Assembly (NCBI GenBank): GCA_023229165.1
Contig: JALNZQ010000197.1
Location: forward strand, 1 to 5,222
Direction: 5' to 3'
Length of the DNA: 5,222 nucleotides
Source of the DNA: Methanothrix sp.
GTDB lineage: Archaea > Halobacteriota > Methanosarcinia > Methanotrichales > Methanotrichaceae
The notes under the pieces are model-generated. The model saw only the letters and a program-made list of their open reading frames with translations, ran no database searches and was not told the origin of the DNA. Below are positions 1 through 4,531 of this stretch, in pieces (positions within the stretch are counted from its first letter, which is position 1; every line of letters starts with the position of its first letter). Made by a program: the position numbers and the translations under genes.

Positions 1-111
1 AAAGTTTTTTTAACGAGAAAAGCAAAAAAATATTTAAATAGAGTTGATGTTTATTGTTATAAAGGTCATCGTGATGTTGAAGATAATGAAATAGTTTGTA
101 TGGGGTTTTAA
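1..111 (+). CDS. C-terminal end of a gene entering from the left, unknown function
   Basis: Reading frame 1 is open from the first base to a TAA at 109-111, giving the last 36 residues of a protein whose start lies outside the window. The visible part is basic at its start (TRKAKKYLNR) and ends in NEIVCMGF. It contains two Cys residues, but no recognisable motif. The stop sits three bases before the ATG of the next gene at 115, the same tight packing used by the rest of the window, which supports real coding. It may share a transcript with 115-330. Function cannot be called from this fragment. Confidence 0.65.
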   Translation, partial: KVFLTRKAKKYLNRVDVYCYKGHRDVEDNEIVCMGF

Positions 112-114
112 TAT

Positions 115-330
115 ATGAAAAAAGCAGATTTAAGATATTTAATTCCTGATATTGCTGAATGTATAAAATACAAAGGTAAAAAACATAGAGTTACAGGATG
201 GCTGAAAGATTATAAATCTAAATCTTTAGAGAATAATCATGATATGTCTGAAGAAGTTTTTCGATTTCTTGTTGAATTATATAATGAAAGAAAAAAGCAT
301 GAATGTCTTATTGGTGAAATTTTATTTTAA
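115..330 (+). CDS. Small protein of unknown function (71 aa)
   Basis: The 71-residue protein is rich in Lys and Glu and looks soluble; no signal peptide or membrane segment is visible. The N-terminal half is basic (KYKGKKHRVTGWLKDYKSK, residues 18-36). The second half (DMSEEVFRFLVELYNERKK) looks like one amphipathic helix. The ATG at 115 follows the stop of the upstream gene by three bases, and a GGGG at 102-105 is the likely ribosome binding site. No promoter separates it from the upstream partial gene, so the two are probably co-transcribed. The next promoter, P1, begins 14 bases after its stop codon. I do not recognise the family; it looks like a small accessory phage protein. Confidence 0.8.
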   Translation: MKKADLRYLIPDIAECIKYKGKKHRVTGWLKDYKSKSLENNHDMSEEVFRFLVELYNERKKHECLIGEILF

Positions 331-344
331 TTTATAGAAAATGA

Positions 345-373
345 TTGATTATATTTTAATTTTATGATATAAT
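345..373 (+). promoter_or_regulatory. Promoter P1, sigma70-type with extended -10
   Basis: The -35 box is TTGATT at 345-350, followed by a 17-base T-rich spacer and TATAAT at 368-373. A TG at 365-366 makes an extended -10 (TGATATAAT). It lies 33 bases upstream of the ATG at 407. A second TATAAT occurs 11 bases downstream (379-384), as it also does after P5. It is the first of five matching promoters in the window. Confidence 0.9.
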
Positions 374-406
374 AAAAATATAATATTTAAAAATGGAAGC
401 AAAATA

Positions 407-679
407 ATGGAAGTGTCGAGTTGTGGTGATTCAGAAAAAATTAAAAGATTACAAAATTATGCAAAACTTTTTGCTCCTTCATTAAGGTTTTTAGAATGCA
501 GAATTTATTTTAATAAAGGAGAATATCACTATCGATATTCAATTAATGTTGAAGAACAAAACTTAATAGATGAATTTGAATATAAAATATGTGAAAGAGA
601 AGAGAACGAGAAGAGAGAGAAAGCCAAAAAACAAAAATGGTACAGAAAAATATTTGATTGTTTTAATAGGAGTAAATAA
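407..679 (+). CDS. Small charged protein with a basic C-terminal helix (90 aa)
   Basis: First gene behind promoter P1, with the ribosome binding site GGAAG at 395-399, seven bases before the ATG. The 90-residue product has a mixed N-terminal region (residues 1-60) with aromatic, strand-like stretches such as RIYFNKGEYHYRYSI. It ends in a long, highly charged helix rich in Glu and Lys (from about NLIDEFEYKICEREENEKRE to residue 78). The last residues (KWYRKIFDCFNRSK) are basic and amphipathic and could touch nucleic acid, membrane or an acidic partner; that is only inference. No catalytic motif is seen and the family is not recognised. It begins a run of four possible coding units ending at the terminator at 1328-1370. 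Confidence 0.82.
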   Translation: MEVSSCGDSEKIKRLQNYAKLFAPSLRFLECRIYFNKGEYHYRYSINVEEQNLIDEFEYKICEREENEKREKAKKQKWYRKIFDCFNRSK

Positions 680-681
680 AA

Positions 682-723
682 ATGGTTTTTATGATTTATT
701 TAATGAAAGGGTTAGTGGATTAG
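682..723 (+). CDS. Possible 13-codon mini-ORF between two genes
   Basis: An ATG at 682, two bases after the stop of the previous gene, opens a 13-residue hydrophobic peptide (MVFMIYLMKGLVD) ending with TAG at 721-723. One base later the next ATG (725) begins. A good ribosome binding site, AGGAG at 668-672, is placed for this ATG and for no other start nearby, which is the main reason to list it. It could be a real micropeptide, a leader that couples translation to the 47-aa gene, or the remnant of a decayed gene. Its size makes chance likely, so confidence is low. Confidence 0.3.
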   Translation: MVFMIYLMKGLVD

Positions 724-724
724 T

Positions 725-868
725 ATGAGTTACAGTTATGAACCTTCGAATCGTGAGAAGAAAAAAAACAATGGCAAGCAGAACAAGTTTCGTGATGGTT
801 TTGATTGTGAAAAACAAAAAGGTTCGAGAAAGAAAAATAAAAAGAGGTATTACAGGGTAGATGAATAA
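725..868 (+). CDS. Very basic 47-aa protein, possible nucleic-acid binder
   Basis: The frame from ATG 725 to TAA 866-868 encodes 47 residues packed with Lys and Arg: a KKKNNGKQNK stretch at residues 13-22, then GSRKKNKKRYYR at 33-44. It has one Cys, at residue 28, and no hydrophobic core. Such a composition is typical of unstructured, nucleic-acid-binding or ribosome-associated small proteins, but no family is recognised. The start is supported by GTGGA at 715-719 with a five-base spacer, and by a one-base gap after the preceding mini-ORF; the frame is closed just upstream by TAG at 713-715. It uses several G/C-ending codons (TTC is absent but TCG, AAC, GGC, CAG and CGT occur), slightly unlike its neighbours. 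Confidence 0.65.
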   Translation: MSYSYEPSNREKKKNNGKQNKFRDGFDCEKQKGSRKKNKKRYYRVDE

Positions 869-898
869 AAAAGAAATAAAAGAAAATAAGGATAAAAT

Positions 899-1309
899 AT
901 GTATAATGTAAAAAAGACAGTATCTTATGAAATAAAATGTTCTCATTGTAACAATACGATTGTTGTTAATAAGTTAGAAGAATATAATAAAGAAGGTTGG
1001 AGGATTATAGCGACATCTTATCCAATAATTGAAGATAGAATTGAAGATAGAATTAAAGAGGTTAAATGCCCTATTTGTATTAAAAAAGAATATGATACTC
1101 TTTATAATTCTAAATCAATAACTGATAGAATAAAAACAAAATATTATGATGAAAAAGAACATAATTTTTATGATGATATTTGTATAGAATTTGGAATTTC
1201 GAAAGATCATCCAAAAAGAAATAAATTTGTTAGTCTTATTATTGATTATGAAGAAAGTTGGAATAATAGATATTATTATGCTGAAGATCTTGTCGAGTTA
1301 ATTAAATAA
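899..1309 (+). CDS. Zinc-ribbon protein of unknown function (136 aa)
   Basis: Two CxxC pairs, C14-S-H-C17 and C57-P-I-C60, about 40 residues apart form a likely four-Cys zinc ribbon in the N-terminal half. The intervening segment contains an imperfect acidic/basic repeat (IEDRIEDRI, residues 44-52) caused by a 12-base tandem duplication. The C-terminal half (residues 65-136) is rich in Asp, Glu, Lys and Tyr and looks helical, with no catalytic motif visible. The start is set by AAGGA at 888-892, six bases before the ATG; the string AAGGATAAAATATG recurs exactly at the start of the gene at 3746. It is the last gene of the P1 unit and is followed by a strong terminator. Zinc ribbons in small phage proteins usually mediate nucleic-acid or protein contacts; which applies here is unknown. 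Confidence 0.88.
   Translation: MYNVKKTVSYEIKCSHCNNTIVVNKLEEYNKEGWRIIATSYPIIEDRIEDRIKEVKCPICIKKEYDTLYNSKSITDRIKTKYYDEKEHNFYDDICIEFGISKDHPKRNKFVSLIIDYEESWNNRYYYAEDLVELIK
1028..1051 (+). repeat. 12-base in-frame tandem duplication
   Basis: The unit ATTGAAGATAGA occurs twice head to tail (1028-1039, 1040-1051) and is followed by a partial third ATT. It adds four codons in frame to the zinc-ribbon gene at 899-1309, between its two Cys pairs. Replication slippage is the likely origin. Confidence 0.9.
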
Positions 1310-1327
1310 ACTTTAAATAATATGTTT

Positions 1328-1370
1328 AAATAAATAGGTTATGGTTTTAAATATCATAACCTATTTATTT
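1328..1370 (+). terminator. Rho-independent terminator, 16-bp perfect stem
   Basis: AAATAAATAGGTTATG at 1328-1343 pairs perfectly with its complement at 1355-1370 around an 11-base loop, and a T run (1368-1372) follows. The A-rich 5' arm and T-rich 3' arm mean the structure could also work on the opposite strand. It lies 18 bases after the stop of 899-1309 and 36 bases before the -35 box of P2, so it separates the P1 and P2 units. It is the only convincing intergenic terminator in the window. Confidence 0.88.
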
Positions 1371-1405
1371 TTATAAATATTTTTAACGATTGTGTCTTTT
1401 TTTGT

Positions 1406-1434
1406 TTGACTTTTTAATTATTTTATGATATAAT
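1406..1434 (+). promoter_or_regulatory. Promoter P2, sigma70-type with extended -10
   Basis: TTGACT at 1406-1411, one base from the full consensus TTGACA, is followed by a 17-base spacer ending in ATGA and TATAAT at 1429-1434, with TG at 1426-1427. Only 18 bases separate the -10 from the ATG at 1453. A transcript starting about seven bases after the -10 would therefore begin right at the ribosome binding site. It sits directly after the terminator at 1328-1370. Confidence 0.92.
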
Positions 1435-1452
1435 TAAAAAAAAAGGATATTT

Positions 1453-1791
1453 ATGAATTTTGAAGAATGGTTTGAAACAGCTATTTCTGAATATACTTGT
1501 GAATTTGGTAGGGATGGTATTAGGGATATTTACACTCTTCCTTGTAACATAAAAATTTATGATGAAGTATTTTTACCAAGAAGTATTTTTCAGTCTCAAT
1601 CAACTCAAACATTAGTAGATTATATTGTTCATAGATCACAAGAAAAGATATTAGAAAAATATGGGGCAATAATTGATTATGATAGATATACAGAAGATAA
1701 TTATGGTTATCCATTGTTTTATGGTGAAGATTGTACCGAAAAAGCATTTAATTTTGCAATGAATATTAAAGGAATATTAAATGCAGTTTAA
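1453..1791 (+). CDS. Acidic small protein of unknown function (112 aa)
   Basis: First gene of the P2 unit. The ATG at 1453 is preceded by AAAGGAT at 1442-1448 with a good spacer. The 112-residue product is acidic and rich in Tyr, Asp and Glu, begins MNFEEWFETAISEYTCEFGR, and has a central helix-like stretch (TLVDYIVHRSQEKILEKYG). No signal peptide, membrane helix or metal-binding motif is visible; the Cys residues are scattered. Its end overlaps the start of the next gene by 11 bases, so the two are probably translationally linked and may work together. I do not recognise the family; a soluble accessory or host-interaction phage protein is the best guess. Confidence 0.87.
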   Translation: MNFEEWFETAISEYTCEFGRDGIRDIYTLPCNIKIYDEVFLPRSIFQSQSTQTLVDYIVHRSQEKILEKYGAIIDYDRYTEDNYGYPLFYGEDCTEKAFNFAMNIKGILNAV

Positions 1792-2050
1792 AAGCGTAAT
1801 AGATTTATCTGATGCATTAGTTATTGTTAAAGCATTAACTATATTTAGAGATTATTGTATACCGTCTAATCTTTCTAATGATTCAGTATTAATGAAAAGA
1901 GTTGCTTCAGAAGCAAGATATAGAATAGCTGAATATAATTATGAACAGGTAAAATCAAGATTATATAAAAATAAAAAAGTGAGTGAAGAAGAATTAAAAT
2001 TTGTTCAGCAAGATCTTAAATTAGCAGGTGATGCATTATTTAAAACTTGA
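1781..2050 (+). CDS. Small helical protein of unknown function (89 aa)
   Basis: The ATG at 1781 lies inside the end of the preceding gene, with AAAGGA at 1768-1773 seven bases upstream as ribosome binding site. The 89 residues look mostly alpha-helical: a hydrophobic N-terminal helix (DLSDALVIVKALTIFRDY, residues 8-25) and two charged C-terminal helices (from about residue 40 to 87). It is too polar overall to be a membrane protein, and no motif is recognised. Its TGA stop (2048-2050) lies within the -35 box of promoter P3, so the end of this gene and the start of the next transcription unit share sequence. It is probably co-expressed with 1453-1791. Confidence 0.85.
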   Translation: MQFKSVIDLSDALVIVKALTIFRDYCIPSNLSNDSVLMKRVASEARYRIAEYNYEQVKSRLYKNKKVSEEELKFVQQDLKLAGDALFKT

Positions 2051-2075
2051 TTTTAATTTGTTTTAATGATATAAT
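2047..2075 (+). promoter_or_regulatory. Promoter P3, sigma70-type with extended -10, overlaps a stop codon
   Basis: TTGATT at 2047-2052, a 17-base spacer ending in AATGA, and TATAAT at 2070-2075 with TG at 2067-2068. The -35 box contains the TGA stop of the gene ending at 2050. The 31 bases from the -35 onward match P4 (3699-3729) at 29 positions. The downstream ATG is at 2099. No terminator separates it from the P2 unit, so read-through from P2 is expected. Confidence 0.92.
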
Positions 2076-2098
2076 TAAATAAAAAAGGAAAAAATAAA

Positions 2099-3022
2099 AT
2101 GGTTAAAGTTGAGAAATTAAACCTTAGTGTATTAGCTTTTAAAAAGATTAATAATGTTTTTAAAAAAGAATATTGGTTTGCAGTACAATATCTTATTGAT
2201 AAAAATTTTGAAGGTTTAACAGAAAAAGAAGAAGAATTTATTAAAAGCCATAATGAACTTATAACTTTGATTGCTAAAAATATTAAGTTAGAAGCAAAAA
2301 TAGATGGTAGTTTATCATTAGAAGAAATTAGTGAATGGTATGATCATTTTCTTCTAATTTATATTTTAAGTAAAGAAAATACTGACAAAATTAGAAATAA
2401 AGTTGATATCGGTTGTCCTATTTGTAGGTCAAAACTTGTTTATGTTAAGAGTATGAGGGCTGAAACATTGAACGAACATGTTTCTTGTAGAGAAGATGGT
2501 TATATTTCAAAGAAAGATATGTATGGTTGTCCTAATGAAAATTGTGAAGTACATAAGAGAGAATTACTATGGATAGGGGATGGTGAAGGTTATTACGGTT
2601 CTTATAAATTTGACAATAAGAATTTACCTTTTATTGATAATAACCCTGCACCATTTAGAACTTTTTATAGAGAAATAGAAGCTGAAAAAGAAAAAAGTGT
2701 TGGTACAATAAAGATTTTTGATAAAATTATGTTTGAACTTTTTATTTCTTCTAAAGCAGATGAAAATGGTAAAAAACATTGGAATAAGATTTTTCATTTA
2801 AGGACTTATATTAAGGAAAAAAATGGTTTGGGATGGATTTATTATAGCAGTGGAATTCATATGTTTATATTTAGTATTAAATGTTATGCTAAAAAACATT
2901 CTCGTGTTCAAGAGTTTAAAAATAAAATAAGATGGGAAGATAAAAGGTGGTGGGCTAAACTATCTTTTAGTTTAGCAAAAATTATTTGGAAAAAAGATTA
3001 TCTTAAGGCTATAGAAAAATGA
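2099..3022 (+). CDS. Large zinc-ribbon protein of unknown function (307 aa)
   Basis: The largest gene in the window, driven by P3, with AAAGGA at 2084-2089 before the ATG. Residues 1-100 are charged and probably helical (for example GLTEKEEEFIKSHNELITLI). A zinc ribbon follows: C106-P-I-C109 pairs with C144-P-N-E-N-C149; H127, C130 and H152 lie nearby and could add to or vary the site. Residues 155-205 are aromatic and Gly-rich (GDGEGYYGSYKF), and the C-terminal third is basic and Trp-rich (RWEDKRWWAKLSFSLAKIIW, residues 278-297). That composition fits nucleic-acid binding, but no nuclease, helicase or polymerase motif is seen. It overlaps the next gene by four bases (ATGA), implying coupled translation with the ParB-like protein. 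The zinc ribbon is well supported; the role is not known. Confidence 0.92.
   Translation: MVKVEKLNLSVLAFKKINNVFKKEYWFAVQYLIDKNFEGLTEKEEEFIKSHNELITLIAKNIKLEAKIDGSLSLEEISEWYDHFLLIYILSKENTDKIRNKVDIGCPICRSKLVYVKSMRAETLNEHVSCREDGYISKKDMYGCPNENCEVHKRELLWIGDGEGYYGSYKFDNKNLPFIDNNPAPFRTFYREIEAEKEKSVGTIKIFDKIMFELFISSKADENGKKHWNKIFHLRTYIKEKNGLGWIYYSSGIHMFIFSIKCYAKKHSRVQEFKNKIRWEDKRWWAKLSFSLAKIIWKKDYLKAIEK
2954..2976 (+). other. Perfect 9-bp hairpin inside the 3' end of a gene
   Basis: GCTAAACTA at 2954-2962 and TAGTTTAGC at 2968-2976 are exact inverted copies around a five-base loop. They lie inside the coding sequence of 2099-3022, 42 bases before the ATG of the next gene. A short A run, not a T run, follows on this strand, so it is not a standard terminator. 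It may shape the messenger RNA before the ATGA junction, or it may be chance. Confidence 0.4.
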
Positions 3023-3450
3023 ATAAAATAATATTTAAAATTTATTTATCTGTTAGAAAAATTTCACGTTTTCATGATCTTAATTTTTTTTGGCATACTA
3101 AAGGTAAACAAAAGACAGTTAGAATTAAAGATATAAAATATTGTCTTAATCATCCTGCATGGAGTACTGATAAAAATCATAAAAAAAATTTAAAGCCAAT
3201 AGATGTTGTTGAGCGTAGAGAATGTTCATATGAAAAATACAATGATGATTGGTTAAGAATAATACATGCAAATTTAAACTATCCTATTTGTGTAATTAAT
3301 TGGTTTTGTAAATATTGGATTATTGATGGTTATCATAGATTATGTAAAGCTGTTTATTTTAAACATAATTTTATTGATATCAAAGTAATTAATATTTTCA
3401 AAGTTTTGAATGTACCTGTTATTAGTTGGTTTATAAGAAAATTTTATTGA
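3019..3450 (+). CDS. ParB/sulfiredoxin-fold-like protein (143 aa)
   Basis: The segment W100-I-I-D-G-Y-H-R-L-C-K-A111 matches the core motif of the ParB/sulfiredoxin superfamily (hydrophobic residues, then DGxHR, then a helix with a small residue). The strand after it (FIDIKVINIF, 118-127) matches the usual following strand. Upstream, HANLNYPICVI (83-93) fits the preceding strand, and VRIKDIKYCLNHPAWS (34-49) fits the first strand and helix. In this superfamily the D-G-x-H-R region binds nucleotide or phosphate; members include CTPases, nucleases, kinases and sulfiredoxin. The Cys of sulfiredoxin is not evident here, so activity cannot be assigned. The N-terminus (1-33) is basic, and the C-terminus (VLNVPVISWFIRKFY) is hydrophobic with a basic end. 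The start overlaps the previous stop as ATGA. The fold call rests on motif recognition only. Confidence 0.85.
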   Translation: MNKIIFKIYLSVRKISRFHDLNFFWHTKGKQKTVRIKDIKYCLNHPAWSTDKNHKKNLKPIDVVERRECSYEKYNDDWLRIIHANLNYPICVINWFCKYWIIDGYHRLCKAVYFKHNFIDIKVINIFKVLNVPVISWFIRKFY

Positions 3451-3473
3451 GTATGATTGGTGGATCGGTAGAT

Positions 3474-3695
3474 ATGATTAAACGTTTAATGTTTTTCTTA
3501 AAAGGTAAAAAGATTTTATGGACAAAATATGTTAGAATATTTTGTGATAGTGGTTATAAAGATGTTAAATATAGGCCGAAAATTATAACTGGAATATATT
3601 CTAATTATTGGGGTATTAAGGGGTTTATTATTGATTTTTTAGGTAGAGAATTTTGGTTTTCTTTTGGTGAGGATAAACATGGTTTGTATAAATAA
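3474..3695 (+). CDS. Small basic aromatic protein of unknown function (73 aa)
   Basis: The frame extends upstream to a TTG at 3426 inside the previous gene, and has ATGs at 3453 (80 aa) and 3474 (73 aa). I chose 3474 because GTGGA at 3460-3464 lies nine bases before it, while the 3453 ATG has no convincing site. The N-terminus is basic (MIKRLMFFLKGKK). The rest is rich in aromatic residues and Gly (IYSNYWGIKGFIIDFLGREF, residues 41-60) and looks beta-rich, ending FSFGEDKHGLYK. The short hydrophobic stretches are not long enough for a clear membrane helix. Third and last gene of the P3 unit; the P4 -35 box begins three bases after its stop. Family not recognised. Confidence 0.78.
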   Translation: MIKRLMFFLKGKKILWTKYVRIFCDSGYKDVKYRPKIITGIYSNYWGIKGFIIDFLGREFWFSFGEDKHGLYK

Positions 3696-3698
3696 TTC

Positions 3699-3727
3699 TT
3701 GATTTTCTTTTGTTTTAATGATATAAT
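3699..3727 (+). promoter_or_regulatory. Promoter P4, sigma70-type with extended -10
   Basis: TTGATT at 3699-3704, a 17-base spacer ending in AATGA, and TATAAT at 3722-3727 with TG at 3719-3720. It differs from P3 at only two of 31 bases. The ATG at 3746 is 18 bases after the -10, so the transcript would begin close to the AAAAGGAT ribosome binding site at 3733-3740. No terminator precedes it. Confidence 0.92.
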
Positions 3728-3745
3728 TAGAGAAAAGGATAAAAT

Positions 3746-4192
3746 ATGAAAACAAAAATATATGATTTTTATTGCGATCCTTCTCATGGTTGGTTAAAAG
3801 TTAAACTTTCTGAACTTAATAAATTAGGAATAGGTCATAAGATTTCGCATTGTAGTTATACTAAAGGTGAATATGCTTATTTAGAAGAAGATTGTGATGC
3901 ATCTCTTTTTTTAGAGGAACAGAAAAAAAGAGGAGTAGAAATTAAAGTAAGGGAGCATAATAGTAATAAATCTTCAGTAATAAGAAAATATCAGCATTAT
4001 ATTTTTTGCATGGCACTTAAAAATTTATTAGAAATATTAGTAAGAATTAATTTATATTGTAATGGTGAATGTAATTGTACAGCATTAACTTCTGGTGAGA
4101 ATATCTGTTTGGGTGATAATTTTGTAGTTAATGAAAATGAATTGGTTAGTATAGAAGAAAGTACAAGAAATATAGAAGGTATATTACAATGA
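3746..4192 (+). CDS. Apparent fusion of two small phage-type proteins (148 aa)
   Basis: Residues 1-85 resemble, from memory, a small protein family common in phages: C10-D-P-x-H-G-W-L-K-V19 near the start, a central YTKGEYAYLEEDCDASLF (38-55), and NKSSVIRKY (74-82) near what is usually the end. From M89 a second, different segment follows: a helix (ALKNLLEILVRINLY), a Cys cluster (C105, C109, C111, C121) and a C-terminal acidic helix (NENELVSIEESTRNIEGILQ), which looks like a small protein in its own right. The internal ATG at 4010 has no ribosome binding site, so one fused product is likely. The start is supported by AAAAGGAT at 3733-3740. First gene of the P4 unit; it overlaps the next gene by ATGA. 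No biochemical function is known to me. Confidence 0.88.
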   Translation: MKTKIYDFYCDPSHGWLKVKLSELNKLGIGHKISHCSYTKGEYAYLEEDCDASLFLEEQKKRGVEIKVREHNSNKSSVIRKYQHYIFCMALKNLLEILVRINLYCNGECNCTALTSGENICLGDNFVVNENELVSIEESTRNIEGILQ

Positions 4193-4491
4193 AAAATGAA
4201 TATTATGGAGTTCATCAAGCTCATTGTTGTATAAAACATGGTTGTAAATATGGAGAAAAAGATTGTCCTGTTGTTTTAGGTTTGACTATTCAACAATATC
4301 CATGTGAAGATTGTGGCGAAGCTGAACATAATAATGGTATTAATTATGTTAAAAAAATAATTGAAAATGCAATAAACAAACATAATATTAATTTGCCATT
4401 AAATGATCCTAATATTGAAAGTCTTGTATCTTACGTTCTTTTAATTGGTTATAATGATGGTTATAAAGATCGTGGTAAACTCATAGTTTAA
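4189..4491 (+). CDS. Cys-rich putative zinc-binding small phage protein (100 aa)
   Basis: Residues 12-43 form a dense metal-binding module: H12-C13-C14, H17-G-C19-K-Y-G, D25-C26-P-V, then Y37-P-C39-E-D-C42. Seven Cys/His candidates within 31 residues could hold one or two zinc ions. The HGCKYG...DCPV...PCEDC pattern is one I recall from small proteins of unknown function in many tailed phages. Residues 50-100 are a helical, Cys-free tail (GINYVKKIIENAINKHNI, then YVLLIGYNDGYKDRGK). The start is supported by AGAAGG at 4174-4179 and an ATGA overlap with the preceding gene, so the two P4 genes are probably translated together. Structural metal binding is well supported by composition; the role is unknown. 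Confidence 0.9.
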   Translation: MKNEYYGVHQAHCCIKHGCKYGEKDCPVVLGLTIQQYPCEDCGEAEHNNGINYVKKIIENAINKHNINLPLNDPNIESLVSYVLLIGYNDGYKDRGKLIV

Positions 4492-4502
4492 TAGATTAGT
4501 AA

Positions 4503-4531
4503 TTGATTTTTTCTTTAGTTTATGATATAAT
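4503..4531 (+). promoter_or_regulatory. Promoter P5, sigma70-type with extended -10
   Basis: TTGATT at 4503-4508, a 17-base spacer ending in TATGA, and TATAAT at 4526-4531 with TG at 4523-4524. A second TATAAT follows at 4537-4542, 11 bases downstream, exactly as after P1. From the spacer end through the start of the leader (4519-4550) it matches 361-393 with one substitution and one single-base gap. Confidence 0.92.

Noticed and set aside
379..384. Second TATAAT 11 bases after P1 (also at 4537-4542 after P5) as an independent promoter
   Set aside because: No -35-like box at a suitable distance; more likely part of the shared leader sequence of the P1/P5 subfamily.
861..911. 16-codon ORF overlapping the end of the 47-aa gene and the start of 899-1309
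   Set aside because: No ribosome binding site of its own, a Lys-rich low-complexity translation, and the AAGGA site at 888-892 clearly serves the ATG at 899.
689..946. Minus-strand 85-codon frame with a strongly hydrophobic, membrane-like translation
   Set aside because: It is the reverse of Lys/Arg- and A-rich plus-strand sequence, which reads as Phe, Leu and Ile. It has no ribosome binding site, runs against all other genes, and overlaps the plus-strand genes at 725 and 899.
1310..1452. Possible small RNA gene or riboswitch in the longest gap
   Set aside because: The gap is fully explained by the terminator at 1328-1370 and promoter P2; no further structured element or tRNA-like fold is visible.
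1520..1747. Minus-strand 75-codon frame
   Set aside because: It is fully inside the well-supported gene 1453-1791, with no ribosome binding site or promoter on that strand.
3426..3473. Upstream extension of the 73-aa gene to TTG 3426 or ATG 3453
   Set aside because: The TTG start would overlap the previous gene by 25 bases, and neither start has a convincing ribosome binding site; GTGGA at 3460-3464 favours 3474.
3605..3787. Minus-strand 60-codon frame
   Set aside because: It spans promoter P4 and parts of two plus-strand genes; the translation is low-complexity and has no supporting signals.
3997..4239. Minus-strand 80-codon frame
   Set aside because: It is the antisense of the Cys-containing end of 3746-4192 and the start of 4189-4491, both well supported on the plus strand.
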